This document shows positions 1 to 9,216 of a DNA stretch of 64,000 bases, one piece after another (position 1 is the stretch's first letter; every line of letters starts with the position of its first letter). A model generated the notes under the pieces. The model saw nothing but the letters and a program-made list of their open reading frames with translations, did not search any database and was not told the origin of the DNA. A program made the position numbers and the translations under genes. Location: assembly GCA_041661865.1 (NCBI GenBank), contig JBAZTO010000011.1, positions 1-64,000 on the forward strand, read 5' to 3'. Source of the stretch: JBAZTO01 sp041661865. GTDB taxonomy: Bacteria; Planctomycetota; Phycisphaerae; SM23-33.

Positions 1-368
1 GTTGGTTTGGCCAAAACACAACATACAAAAGGAGGCCGGATTATGCGCGCGTTCTATAAATTATAACTGCTGCATATGCAGGTCGTTGCAGCGAGCCTCC
101 CCCCAGTTTAGTTTACGGCGTTGGGTGGCACCCAATCACTTGCCCGTGTCACCGACCGTGGACGCGCGGTGGAGTTCCTACTCCGCCGCGAAAATGTCCA
201 TGACGAGCGAAAAGGAGGTGGAGTTGGAACTCCACCTCCCAAATATGGGCCCGGGAGATCGGTTGGCCGGGTATCATACAGACGCCACCCGGCACATGCG
301 CAAAAGGTGCAGGATTCCGCGTGCAACGAGTTGCACGCCCTACGGGCTAATAGCATCAACGACGCTGT
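1..368. other. Non-coding stretch downstream of comM with two strong inverted repeats
   Basis: I see no convincing gene here. A perfect 12-bp inverted repeat with a 2-base loop lies at 214-239 (arm GGAGGTGGAGTT). A perfect 8-bp hairpin at 319-338 (GCGTGCAA, loop CGAG, TTGCACGC) sits about 30 bases beyond the comM stop codon and could act in 3' end formation, though it lacks a clear U-tract. The open frames that cross the stretch have no family resemblance. Confidence 0.5.
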
Positions 369-2021
369 TTACAGTTTCCTGTCCAGTCGCCGGTATTGGA
401 TGGCCTCGGCCAGGTGGTGGACGGCGATGTCGGCGGTTTCTTCCAGGTCGGCGAGGGTGCGGGCGATGCGGAGCACCTTGTCGTGGGCGCGGGCTGAGAG
501 GCCCAATTCCGTCATGGCCTGCTTGAGCAGCGTCTCGCCGGGGCCGTCGAGCTTGCAGAACTGCCGCACCTGCCGCGGCGACATGGTCGCGTTGGTGATG
601 GTCGAATTGCCGGCGCGCGTCGTGGCCGCCCCAGGTTGCGAGCCGTCAGGTGGCGATTGCAAATCAGGCGGCGATTGCAGATTGGCGGACTCGGCCGCCG
701 CCGCGTGGCCGTTGCTGAAGCGTCGGCGCTGGATTTCGCGGGCGCGGATGACCTGCTCCCGCATCTGCTGGGAGGACAGGCCCTCCAGGGCCCGGCCGCT
801 GGAGTCGCTGGAGGAGCGGAGCTGCTTCCACGGCACCGGCGGCACCTCGACGTGGATGTCGATGCGGTCGATCAGCGGGCCCGACAGCCGCGAAAGGTAT
901 CGCTCGATCATGATCGGCGAGCACTTGCACGGCCGCTTGGGGTCGGTGTAGTAGCCGCACGGGCAGGGGTTCATCGCGGCCACCAGCATGATGACGGCCG
1001 GGAATTTCAGCGTGCTGTGCACGCGCGGGATGGTCACGCAGCCGTCCTCCAGCGGCTGGCGGATCATCTCCAGCGTGGTGCGGGCGAACTCGGGGAACTC
1101 GTCGAGGAACAGCACGCCGTGGTGGGCCAGGCTCACCTCGCCGGGCTGGGGGATGATCCCGCCGCCGACCAGGGCTGCGGCCGAGGAGGAGTGGTGGGGC
1201 GTCCGCACCGGCCGGACGGCCATGAGCGACTGCCCCGGCGCCAGCAGCCCGCGCGAGGAGTAAATCCGCGTGGTCTCCAGCGATTCCTCCGGCGACAGCG
1301 GCGGCAGGACCGTGGGGATTCGCTTGGCCAGCATGGTCTTGCCGCTGCCGGGCGGGCCGATCATCAGGATGTTGTGGTGCCCGGCGGCCGCGACGGTCAG
1401 GGCCCGCTTGGCCGACTCCTGCCCGCGAACGTCGGCGAAGTCCAGGTCGTAGTGGCCGCTGACGGCGAAGATTTCGTCCAGGTCCACTTCGGCCGGCGCG
1501 ATGGGCAGTTCGTCGGTGAGGAAGCCGACGGCCTCGGTGAGGAACCGCACGCCGATGACGTCGATGCCCGCGACGACGGCGGCCTCGGAGGCGTTGTCGG
1601 CCGGCACGATCACACCCTTTCGGCCCTGGCTGGCGGCGAGCATGGCCGTGGCCAGGGCGCCCTTGATGGGCCTGACCCGGCCGTCGAGGGCCAATTCGCC
1701 GGCCAGGAGGTAGTCGCCGACCTTCTCGCTGGCGAAGAGTCCGCCGGCCAGGCAGACGGCGACGGCGATGGGCAGGTCGAAGGCGGAGGAGTCCTTTCGC
1801 ACGTCGGCGGGGGCGAGGTTGATGGTGACCTTGGGCCCCGGCCAGCGGTAGCCGCTGTTTCGCAGTGCGGCCTGGATTCGCGAGACGGACTCCTTGACCG
1901 CCACGTCGGCAAGGCCCACGAGCTTGAGTTCGCCGTTGCCGCCCATGGACACGTCGGCCTCGACCTCGCACGCAACGGCGTCGATGCCCTGGAGAATCGA
2001 ACTGTGTACCCGCGAATTCAT
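369..2021 (-). CDS. comM: YifB/ComM-family Mg-chelatase-like AAA+ ATPase
   Basis: This 550-residue protein belongs to the YifB/ComM family, AAA+ helicase-like ATPases that in naturally transformable bacteria promote branch migration of incoming DNA. It has the N-terminal ChlI-type domain beginning MNSRVHSSILQG, a Walker A GPPGSGKT, a Walker B region LFLDEFPEF, and the C-terminal Mg-chelatase extension with the conserved ending QYRRLDRK. The frame is open further upstream to 2342, but that part is repeat-derived and not conserved. The ATG at 2021 is preceded by GAGGTG and matches the usual family start. A role in DNA uptake here is inference; no other competence gene is in view. Confidence 0.93.
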   Translation of the reverse strand: MNSRVHSSILQGIDAVACEVEADVSMGGNGELKLVGLADVAVKESVSRIQAALRNSGYRWPGPKVTINLAPADVRKDSSAFDLPIAVAVCLAGGLFASEKVGDYLLAGELALDGRVRPIKGALATAMLAASQGRKGVIVPADNASEAAVVAGIDVIGVRFLTEAVGFLTDELPIAPAEVDLDEIFAVSGHYDLDFADVRGQESAKRALTVAAAGHHNILMIGPPGSGKTMLAKRIPTVLPPLSPEESLETTRIYSSRGLLAPGQSLMAVRPVRTPHHSSSAAALVGGGIIPQPGEVSLAHHGVLFLDEFPEFARTTLEMIRQPLEDGCVTIPRVHSTLKFPAVIMLVAAMNPCPCGYYTDPKRPCKCSPIMIERYLSRLSGPLIDRIDIHVEVPPVPWKQLRSSSDSSGRALEGLSSQQMREQVIRAREIQRRRFSNGHAAAAESANLQSPPDLQSPPDGSQPGAATTRAGNSTITNATMSPRQVRQFCKLDGPGETLLKQAMTELGLSARAHDKVLRIARTLADLEETADIAVHHLAEAIQYRRLDRKL

Positions 2022-2389
2022 GCCCACCTCGCCCGCAAGGAGTTGTGCAGCCCGCCACCGGCCAATGCGGGATGATAATCCCGCGCCAACAAGCAAGGCA
2101 AGGGGCGGCTGGAGGATTGTGTCGCGGGCGGACACGGCCTGTGCGACATTATGAGTAAGACACACTCCAGACACAGGCGAGACGCCTGTGATACCATAGG
2201 AGGCGAACTTGACCGCGGCGGCGGCAATGTGCGATACTGGCGGGACTCGTTCGTGCGAAATGGGCGGGCAGCACCCGGCGGCGAAGCTGGCCGGGCCAGT
2301 GCAGTTGCCAGGGTTGGCGGCGGCTGAAGACCGCCCTCGCAACCAGGCTTAAGACTTCCCGCCGCTGTCGGGGAAGATAGAGAAGGAAC
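2022..2389. other. comM-secA divergent intergenic region
   Basis: This 368-base spacer separates the divergent comM and secA genes and should hold both promoters. A perfect hairpin (GCGGGAT, loop GATA, ATCCCGC) lies at 2067-2084. A copy of the palindromic repeat family lies at 2170-2197. I could not assign a convincing promoter. The bases just before secA (gaagatagagaaggaac) hold an AGAAGGA ribosome-binding site. Confidence 0.5.
2170..2197. repeat. Palindromic REP-like repeat (ACAGGCGAGACGCCTGT core)
   Basis: The core ACAGGCGAGACGCCTGTG is followed by ATACC, a variant of the GGTACC end seen in other copies. It is a single copy in the comM-secA spacer. The same unit flanks the RAYT domain inside leuS. 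Confidence 0.85.
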
Positions 2390-5300
2390 ATGCTAGGACT
2401 GATTAACGCTCTGGTGGTCAAGCTCATCGGCGGAACCCGCAACGAGCGCATCGTGCGGGCCCGCATGAAAATCGTTCTGGACAGGATCAACCCGCTTGAG
2501 GCGGAGATTCACGCGCTGAGCGACGACCAGATGCGGCAGCGTTCGGCGGAGCTGAAGAAGCGCCGCGAGGAAGGCGCCCCTCGCGCGAGTATTCTGCCCG
2601 AGGCCTTCGCCCTGGTTCGCGAGGCCACGCGGCGGGCGATCGGCCTACGGCACTTCGACGTGCAGTTGGTGGCGGGCATGATCCTGGACGAAGGCTGGAT
2701 TGCCGAGGAGGCCACCGGCGAGGGCAAGACCATCGCCTGCTACCCGGCCATCTACATGGCCTACCTCGACGGCATGAAGGTCCACGTCGTGACGGTCAAC
2801 GACTTCCTCGTCGAGCGCGACGCCAACTTCGCCAGGCCCGTCTTCGACCTGCTGGGCGTGACGGTCGGCTTCATCACCGGCGCGATGTCCGCGTACGGCC
2901 CGGAGTCCCAGGCGAGGAAAGAGGCCTACGCCTGCGACGTCACCTACGGGATGAACAACGAGTTCGGGTTCGATTACCTCCGCGACAACACGAAGGTTTC
3001 GCTGGCTGAGCAGGTGCAGGGGCGGCTGGACTTCGCCATCGTGGACGAGGTGGACTCGATCCTCATCGACGAGGCCCGCACGCCGCTGATCCTTTCCGGC
3101 CCGGCTTATGGCGACACCGACCGCTATCGCAAGGCCGACGCCGTCGCCCGCGAGCTGATCGAGCGCAACCGCACCTGGGATCGCGCCAACGCGAAGGTCG
3201 AGGCGCTCAAGCGGCAGATCAAGGCGCTGAACGGGGAACTGTCTCACGCCAAGGGCGGCGAGGCTGCGGATATTCAAAAGCAATTGGATGCCGCACAGGC
3301 GGAACTGGCCTCGGCCGAGGAGCGGCTTAAGGGAGAGACACAGTACTTCAAGGTCGAGATGGACAAGAAGTCGGCCCACATGACCCACGAGGGTGTGACG
3401 CTGGCGCAGGACATCGCGGGCGTGGGCAGCTTCTACGTCGGAGCCAACATGGAGTGGCCTCACCTGATGGAGCAGTCGCTGCGGGCCCACGTGGTCTACG
3501 AGCGGGACAAGGAATACGTCGTCCAGAACGGGGCTGTGATTATCGTCGATGAGTTCACCGGGCGCCTGCTGGAAGGGCGGCAGTGGTCGGAGGGCCTGCA
3601 CCAGGCCGTCGAGGCCAAGGAGCGCGTGCAGGTCAAGGAAGAGAGCCAGACCATGGCCACGGTGACCTTCCAGAACTATTTCCGCCTGTACAAGAAGCTG
3701 GCGGGCATGACCGGCACGGCCATGACCGAGGCGGCGGAGTTCGCCAAGATCTACAAGCTGGACATCGCCTCGGTGATTACGCACCGGCCGGTCAATCGCG
3801 TCGACCACAACGACCGCATTTACGGCGAGGTGCCGGCCAAGTACGAGGCCATCGCCAAGGAAGTCAACGACGTGTCCAGGAAGGGCCGGCCCGTGCTGGT
3901 GGGCACCACGAGCATCGAGAAGTCCGAGCACATCTCGATGATGCTCAAGAACCAGTACGGCATCGAGCACCAGGTGCTCAACGCCCGCCCCGAGAACGCC
4001 GGGCGCGAGGCGGAGATCGTCTCCCACGCCGGCCAGCAGCGGCCGCTCAAGCTGGGCTCCAAACAGATGGTCGGCACGGTGACCATCGCCACCAACATGG
4101 CCGGGCGCGGCACGGACATCAAACTGGGGCCCGGAGTGGTCTGGCCCAACTGCCAGGTTCCGCCGCCCGAAAAGCTCGCCGAACTGGGCGTGGAGGTCGA
4201 TGACCTCTACCCCTCCGGCGTGAACAAGTGCTGCATCAATTGCCAGCAGTACGATGCGTCGACCGATTGCGCCCATTGCTTCAAGCCCAAGATCGACGCG
4301 GACTTTCCCGCGCGCGGGCGGACGGACTGCCGCTCCGAGGTGCCCTGCGGCCTGCACATCGTCGGCACCGAGCGCCACGAGGCGCGGCGTATCGACAACC
4401 AGCTTCGCGGGCGGTCCGGACGCCAGGGCGACCCCGGCTCCAGCCGCTTTTTCCTGTCCCTGCGCGACGACCTGATGTCGGTCTTCGCCGGCGAGTGGAC
4501 GCTGAAAGTGCTGGGCTGGCTGGGCCTCCAGGGCGACACGGCCATCGAGGACAAGAGGGTCTCCAAGGGCATCGAGCGGGCCCAGAAGAAGGTCGAGGAA
4601 CGCAACTTCGAGACCCGCAAGAACCTGCTCGAATACGACGAGGTGATGGACTACCAGCGGCGCGCCTTCTACTCCCGCCGCCAGAACCTGCTGGAGGGGC
4701 GCGACCTCGAAGGCATCGTGATGGACATGATCAGCCAGTCCATCGCCGCGGCCTGTGCCAGCATCCTCGACGGCCGATACCCGCACCGCTGCATCGCCGA
4801 GTGGGCCTCCAACAGCCTCCAGATGCCCATCCGCCCCGAGCAGATCAAGGGCAACTCGATCGAGGACCTGGCCAACCTCGAGGACGACCTCCGCAACCGC
4901 GCCAAGGAAGAGACCCGCTCGGAGGTTTCCAAGACCCTCGGCGAGTACATGGACAGCGACCTGGCCCCCAAGGACTGGGACCTCCGCGGCCTGAGCAGTT
5001 GGGCCATGAGCCGCTTCAACGTCAACCTGTCGCAGAACCAGCTTCGCAAGATGGACTTTCAGGAAGTCGACGCGGCGCTGACGGCGGCGGCGGAAGAGAA
5101 GGTCGATCAGTTCGACCTCTCGCCGGTGGCGGCGTATCTTCAGGACGGCGTGGCGAGGAACGCCCTGGCCGCCTGGGCCGTCGGCAAGTTCGGCATCAGC
5201 ATCTCGGGCGATGAGTTGAGCGACGAGGTCGATCAGGCCCGGGAAGTGCTGCTCAAGAAAGTCGCCGAGGCCTATCGCCGGCGCGAGGTGGAGTATCCCG

Positions 5301-6097
5301 TCGAGTATGCCATCGAGATGACGGTGGCCGTGGCGGGAACCGAAAACGTTTACGCCCTGGCCAACCTGGCCAACTGGGCCAATCGCAAGTTCGAGACGCA
5401 CTTCACGGGCGAGGATTTCCGCGACCGCAAGCTGGAGGACATCCGCGAGCAGTTGCTGGCCATCTCCAGGGAATGGGCCAACGAGGAAAAACTGGAGCAG
5501 GCCATCACCGGCCGCCTGGCAGCCCACGCCAACGCCGAACAGGCTAAGGCCTTCGCCCAGGAGCGTTTCGATACCAGGCTGTCGGATGGGGATTTCGCCG
5601 CCGGTGATGTGGTGGGCAAGCTCAAGGAAGTCGGCCGGGCCTTCCTCCGCCGCGAGATGACGGAACTGGAGCGGTTCGTGCTGCTCCAGATTTACGACAC
5701 GGCCTGGAAGGACCACCTGCTGGCGATGGACCACCTCAAGGCCACCATCGGCCTGCGGGGCTTTGCCGAGCAGGATCCGCGCGTGGCCTTCAAGCGCGAG
5801 GGCGCGCGGCTGTTCGACGAGATGCACGAGGGCGTGCGCGACCGCGTGACGGACATGATCTTCAAGGTCCGCCTGCAGGCCGGCACCGAACTGCGGAGCG
5901 TCTACCAGATCAGCAACGTGGTACACGAGCAACTGGCCGGCTACGACCGCTTCACGCAGGAGGCTGCCGACCAGACGCACGAGGTGCAGAAGGTGGCGAC
6001 CATCGTGCGGCAGGTGCCTCGCGTGGGACGCAACGACCCCTGCTCCTGCGGCTCGGGCAAGAAGTACAAGAAGTGCTGCGGCAAAGGTGTCGAGTGA
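2390..6097 (+). CDS. secA: Preprotein translocase ATPase SecA, enlarged planctomycete type
   Basis: SecA is the ATPase motor that pushes unfolded preproteins through SecYEG. The protein has 1235 residues against about 850-900 in most bacteria. Visible motifs are Walker A ATGEGKT (108-114), DEVDSILIDEART, GMTGTAMTE, GRGTDIKLG, and TERHEARRIDNQLRGRSGRQGD. The C-terminal metal-binding SEC-C tail is RNDPCSCGSGKKYKKCC. The extra length has three sources: an Ala/Glu-rich coiled-coil insertion near residues 245-335, an insertion with eight cysteines between GRGTDIKLG and GLHIVGTERHE (about 588-660), and a run of W-A-x-x-(K/R)-F repeats in the helical-wing part (about 860-1090). The ATG follows AGAAGGAAC. 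Confidence 0.97.
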   Translation: MLGLINALVVKLIGGTRNERIVRARMKIVLDRINPLEAEIHALSDDQMRQRSAELKKRREEGAPRASILPEAFALVREATRRAIGLRHFDVQLVAGMILDEGWIAEEATGEGKTIACYPAIYMAYLDGMKVHVVTVNDFLVERDANFARPVFDLLGVTVGFITGAMSAYGPESQARKEAYACDVTYGMNNEFGFDYLRDNTKVSLAEQVQGRLDFAIVDEVDSILIDEARTPLILSGPAYGDTDRYRKADAVARELIERNRTWDRANAKVEALKRQIKALNGELSHAKGGEAADIQKQLDAAQAELASAEERLKGETQYFKVEMDKKSAHMTHEGVTLAQDIAGVGSFYVGANMEWPHLMEQSLRAHVVYERDKEYVVQNGAVIIVDEFTGRLLEGRQWSEGLHQAVEAKERVQVKEESQTMATVTFQNYFRLYKKLAGMTGTAMTEAAEFAKIYKLDIASVITHRPVNRVDHNDRIYGEVPAKYEAIAKEVNDVSRKGRPVLVGTTSIEKSEHISMMLKNQYGIEHQVLNARPENAGREAEIVSHAGQQRPLKLGSKQMVGTVTIATNMAGRGTDIKLGPGVVWPNCQVPPPEKLAELGVEVDDLYPSGVNKCCINCQQYDASTDCAHCFKPKIDADFPARGRTDCRSEVPCGLHIVGTERHEARRIDNQLRGRSGRQGDPGSSRFFLSLRDDLMSVFAGEWTLKVLGWLGLQGDTAIEDKRVSKGIERAQKKVEERNFETRKNLLEYDEVMDYQRRAFYSRRQNLLEGRDLEGIVMDMISQSIAAACASILDGRYPHRCIAEWASNSLQMPIRPEQIKGNSIEDLANLEDDLRNRAKEETRSEVSKTLGEYMDSDLAPKDWDLRGLSSWAMSRFNVNLSQNQLRKMDFQEVDAALTAAAEEKVDQFDLSPVAAYLQDGVARNALAAWAVGKFGISISGDELSDEVDQAREVLLKKVAEAYRRREVEYPVEYAIEMTVAVAGTENVYALANLANWANRKFETHFTGEDFRDRKLEDIREQLLAISREWANEEKLEQAITGRLAAHANAEQAKAFAQERFDTRLSDGDFAAGDVVGKLKEVGRAFLRREMTELERFVLLQIYDTAWKDHLLAMDHLKATIGLRGFAEQDPRVAFKREGARLFDEMHEGVRDRVTDMIFKVRLQAGTELRSVYQISNVVHEQLAGYDRFTQEAADQTHEVQKVATIVRQVPRVGRNDPCSCGSGKKYKKCCGKGVE

Positions 6098-6327
6098 CAC
6101 TGGAATGCCGGAATACCGGAATGCCGACGGACCGGAATACCGGAAGATCCTGGCCGTGGTGTATGCAGCCATGTGGACGGCAGTGAGACACAGGCGAGAC
6201 GTCTGTGGTACCAAGAAGCGCATAAACTGATGTAGGGCGCATGTGCGTCCACCAAGTATCAAAGAGTGCGATTGGGCAGGGCAGGTGGATAGACCTGTCC
6301 GCCAGATCAACCTGAAAGGTGTGAGTT
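6098..6327. repeat. Short-period repeat (GGAATACCGGAATGCC) and one REP-like palindrome
   Basis: Immediately after secA lie several imperfect repeats of the type GGAATACCGGAATGCC (6102-6148). A REP-like palindrome variant (ACAGGCGAGACGTCTGTGG) follows at 6187-6212. No gene is seen before the SEC-C mini-protein. Confidence 0.7.
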
Positions 6328-6555
6328 ATGGCCCAGGATCCGATGGCAGAACGGTTTTTCAAAAAAGAAAAACAGCACAAGCTCGATGACCTGGTCAAGA
6401 AGACCAAGACCAAGGAAGAGCAGGAGGCTGAGGAGAAGCTCATCAAGGAGACTCCCAAGGTCGAGCCCATCCACGGCGACAAGAAACCGGACCGCAACGA
6501 CCCCTGTCCCTGCGGCTCGGGCAAGAAGTTCAAGAAGTGCTGCGGCGCTGAGTAG
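6328..6555 (+). CDS. Stand-alone SEC-C motif mini-protein
   Basis: This 75-residue protein has a Lys/Glu-rich helical N-terminal half and a C-terminal SEC-C zinc motif, RNDPCPCGSGKKFKKCC. The motif is almost identical to the tail of the SecA encoded 230 bases upstream. In SecA this motif binds zinc and contacts SecB or the ribosome. The mini-protein could mimic or compete with that tail, which is inference. The start is ATG after GAAAGGTGTGAGTT. It is probably a real small gene rather than a SecA fragment, because the N-terminal part does not match SecA. Confidence 0.85.
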   Translation: MAQDPMAERFFKKEKQHKLDDLVKKTKTKEEQEAEEKLIKETPKVEPIHGDKKPDRNDPCPCGSGKKFKKCCGAE

Positions 6556-6560
6556 AGAAA

Positions 6561-6669
6561 CAGCCATCACAGAGATCACGAAGAACACAGAGAGCACGAA
6601 GAAACCTGCTTGTCTTTGAGAGTAAGTTCTTTGTGGCCTTTGTGGACTCTGTGATCTCCGTGATTGCTT
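6561..6669. repeat. Hairpin element with CACAGAG..CACGAAG arms
   Basis: The left arm is a run of CACAGAG/CACGAAG-type units (6567-6602) and the right arm is its approximate reverse complement, ending TCTGTGATCTCCGTGATTGC. The whole forms a long imperfect hairpin between the SEC-C gene and carA. A second copy of the family, in the opposite orientation, lies inside the murJ-like gene at 62542-62677. Confidence 0.75.
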
Positions 6670-6713
6670 TCGCGATTGAGATTTGGAACGTTTTGCGGTA
6701 AATAGGCGTGACT

Positions 6714-7922
6714 ATGGCCACAGCTAAACCGTGCAAGTTGGCGCTGGAGGACGGGTTGGTCTTCAGCGGATGGAGTTTCGGCGCCGAGGGCACCACCACC
6801 GGCGAGGTCGTTTTTAACACCGCGATGACCGGCTACCAGGAGGCGTTGACGGACCCCTCTTACGTCGGCCAGATCGTGACGATGACCTACCCGCTGATCG
6901 GCAACTACGGCGTGAATACCGAGGACGTCGAGAGCCGCGACCGCCGCGTTCAGGTGGCGGGCTTCGTGGTGAAGGAACTGTCGCCGGTCGTCAGCAACTT
7001 CCGGGCCAACAAGTCGTTGGAGGAATACCTGGCCGCCGCGGGCGTGGTGGGCATCAGCGGGATCGATACCCGTGCCCTGACGCGCCACCTGCGGACCTTC
7101 GGGTCCAAGAACGGGGTCATCAGCACCGAGATCCTCGACGATCAGGCGTTGCTGGCGAAGGCTCGCGCCACCCCGCCCATGATGGGCCTGGACCTGGTCA
7201 AGGTCGTCGCGCCGCGGCGGGATTACCAGTGGCTGGAAGGTTACAACTCCCAGTTCGCCCAGGCCCATCGCGACCACGGCGTGAAGGTCTACAACGTGGT
7301 GGCCGTCGATTGCGGGGCGAAGGTCAACATTCTGCGCAACCTGGTGGAGGCCGGCTGTCAGGTCACGGTCGTGCCCGCGACGGTCGGGGCCGAGGCGATC
7401 CTCGAGCACAAGCCCGACGGGGTGTTCATCTCCAACGGCCCGGGCGACCCGGACGTGGTGACTTACACCATCGCGACGCTCCGCAACCTCATCGGCCGCG
7501 TGCCGATCTTCGGCATCTGCCTGGGCCACCAGTTGTTGGGCCTGGCCCTGGGCGGCGAGCGGTTCAAGCTCAAGTTCGGCCATCGCGGGATCAATCAGCC
7601 CGTGCGAAACCAGAAGACCGGAAAGGTCGAGATCACCTCGCAGAACCACGGTTTCGCCATCGAGGAAAAGTCCCTCGCAGCCACCGGGGCGACCGTCACG
7701 CACATCAACCTCAACGACCAGACCGTCGAGGGTTTCACGCACACGGACAAATCCTTGTTCAGCGTGCAGTATCACCCCGAGGCCTCGCCGGGCCCGCACG
7801 ACGCGACTTACCTGTTCGACTGCTTCCGCGGCATGATGGAAAGCGGCTCCGCCCCCACGGCCGAGCAGATGCACGCCGCCCAGGAGAAACTGGCCAAGGC
7901 CGGGCACAAGAAGAGGGCGTGA
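6714..7922 (+). CDS. carA: Carbamoyl-phosphate synthase small (glutaminase) subunit
   Basis: CarA hydrolyses glutamine and channels ammonia to CarB to make carbamoyl phosphate for arginine and pyrimidine synthesis. The protein has about 402 residues. The N-terminal CPSase small-chain domain (MTGYQEALTDPSYVGQIV) is followed by a class I glutamine amidotransferase domain. That domain carries nucleophile Cys269 in GICLGHQ and the His354/Glu356 pair in YHPEASPGPHD. A GTG six bases upstream (6708) is an alternative start. AATAGG lies before the ATG chosen here. carB is not adjacent, so the subunits are encoded apart or beyond this window. Confidence 0.95.
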   Translation: MATAKPCKLALEDGLVFSGWSFGAEGTTTGEVVFNTAMTGYQEALTDPSYVGQIVTMTYPLIGNYGVNTEDVESRDRRVQVAGFVVKELSPVVSNFRANKSLEEYLAAAGVVGISGIDTRALTRHLRTFGSKNGVISTEILDDQALLAKARATPPMMGLDLVKVVAPRRDYQWLEGYNSQFAQAHRDHGVKVYNVVAVDCGAKVNILRNLVEAGCQVTVVPATVGAEAILEHKPDGVFISNGPGDPDVVTYTIATLRNLIGRVPIFGICLGHQLLGLALGGERFKLKFGHRGINQPVRNQKTGKVEITSQNHGFAIEEKSLAATGATVTHINLNDQTVEGFTHTDKSLFSVQYHPEASPGPHDATYLFDCFRGMMESGSAPTAEQMHAAQEKLAKAGHKKRA

Positions 7923-8092
7923 CGGAAGTACGAAGTGCGGAGTGCGAAGTGCGAAGAAAACCAGAAGTCTTGGGGGAAGCCCCCAACGTTCTGTGATGTT
8001 CTTGGTTTCCGCTGTGAAGGCCGGCGTCTCTCTTTCTGACTACCCGCGGCGCGATGGTAAAGGCGCTCTGCTTCCGCACTTCGACCTTCGCA
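7923..8092. repeat. Inverted repeat of GAAGTGCGGAGTGCGAAG type
   Basis: The run AAGTGCGGAGTGCGAAGTGC at about 7932-7952 has a rough inverted partner (CTTCCGCACTTCGACCTTCGC) at 8070-8096, with about 115 bases between them. It is another dispersed hairpin-type element. Its right arm runs into the last codons of the histidine kinase gene. Confidence 0.6.
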
Positions 8093-9193
8093 CTACTTGT
8101 CGCTGGGCGGCATCGGAAACGCGATAGTGAAGCGGGTGCCCTGGCCGGCCCGCGATTCCACGGTGATCCGTCCGCCCATGTCCACGATGATCCCGTGAGC
8201 GACCGACAGGCCCAGGCCGGGATTGGCCTTGTTCCCGCCGGCCAGCAGGCCCTTGGTGGTGAAGAACGGCTCGAAGACCAGCGGAATGTGCTCGCTGCGG
8301 ATGCCGCAGCCGGTGTCGGCGAAGCTCAGCAGCACATCGCGGTCGTCGTGGTCCAGCGCCATTGACACCGTCCCGCCCTCGGGCATGGCCTCCTCGGCGT
8401 TGGTCAGCAAATTGCCCAGCACCTGGTGCATGCGGTTGGCCTCGACGGCGATGATGGGCACGGCGCGGAGGTCGAGGTTGAGCTTGATGTTCTTCTCGGC
8501 CAGCGGGCGTTCGACCAGGTGGACGAAGGTCAGCACGACTTCCGTCAGGTCGGCCAGGTCGGACTGCTCGGTATCGACCTTGGCGAAGGACAGCAGCGAC
8601 TGGGTGATCTTGGCGGCCCGCGCGGCGGCATCGGCGGTCATCTGGAGGGCCCGCTTCATCGCCAGGGGGTCCCCGCTGGTCAGGGCGTAATCGACAAAGG
8701 TGGCCACGCCGCCCAGGATGTTGTTGAAGTGGTGGGCCACTCCGCCGGCCAGCGTGCCCAGCGAAGCGATCTTCTCGGCCTGGGCCAGCCGCTCCGCCAG
8801 CCGCTTGCGGTGCGTCTCGTCGACGATCCACGCTGCCACGCCCTGGACCAGCCCGGCCTCGTCGGGAATGGGCGAGAGAATCACCATCAGGTCGCGCCTT
8901 CCGGCGGCCGGGGAGTCCATGTGGAATTCGAGATGGCTGGTCTGTCCGCGCTGGGTCGTCCGCTCCAGCAGGCGTCTGAGCAGCTTGTGCCGGTCGGTGG
9001 GCACGGCATCGTGGAGGCTCTTTCCGATCATCTCAGCGGCGGGACTGCCCAGCAGATCGGCGGCGGCGGCGTTGTAGGAGACGATGTTGAAGTCGATATC
9101 GGTGGCCAGCATGGCCACGGCCGCATGTTCAAAGAGGCAATGGTAGAACTGGTCGGAGCCGTAGGGGGGGCGGGATGGATCCTGTGGGGTCAT
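8093..9193 (-). CDS. PAS-domain sensor histidine kinase
   Basis: This 366-residue soluble kinase has no membrane segment. A PAS domain occupies roughly residues 15-128 (FEHAAVAMLATDIDFNIVSY). A HisKA dimerisation domain follows, with phospho-acceptor His154 in LAGGVAHHFNNILGG. The HATPase_c domain has the N box (NLLTNAEEAM), G1 (DTGCGI) and G2 (GLGLSVAHGI). The HHFNN form of the H-box resembles NtrB-like kinases. No response regulator gene lies beside it, so it is an orphan whose partner and signal cannot be told from this window. Confidence 0.92.
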   Translation of the reverse strand: MTPQDPSRPPYGSDQFYHCLFEHAAVAMLATDIDFNIVSYNAAAADLLGSPAAEMIGKSLHDAVPTDRHKLLRRLLERTTQRGQTSHLEFHMDSPAAGRRDLMVILSPIPDEAGLVQGVAAWIVDETHRKRLAERLAQAEKIASLGTLAGGVAHHFNNILGGVATFVDYALTSGDPLAMKRALQMTADAAARAAKITQSLLSFAKVDTEQSDLADLTEVVLTFVHLVERPLAEKNIKLNLDLRAVPIIAVEANRMHQVLGNLLTNAEEAMPEGGTVSMALDHDDRDVLLSFADTGCGIRSEHIPLVFEPFFTTKGLLAGGNKANPGLGLSVAHGIIVDMGGRITVESRAGQGTRFTIAFPMPPSDK

Positions 9194-9216
9194 GGGCTCA
9201 CTGTCGCTCTAGCTTC

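Noticed and set aside
43..66. Seven-codon frame (MRAFYKL) after AAAAGGAGG at the window start
   Set aside because: The ribosome-binding site is strong, but the peptide is tiny, has no regulatory codon pattern, and no downstream gene on that strand follows. It could be chance.
2645..6310. A 1221-residue open frame antisense to secA
   Set aside because: It is a shadow of the high-GC secA coding strand. SecA motifs are beyond doubt on the plus strand, and the antisense product has low-complexity Leu/Val/Gly/His composition without any family resemblance.
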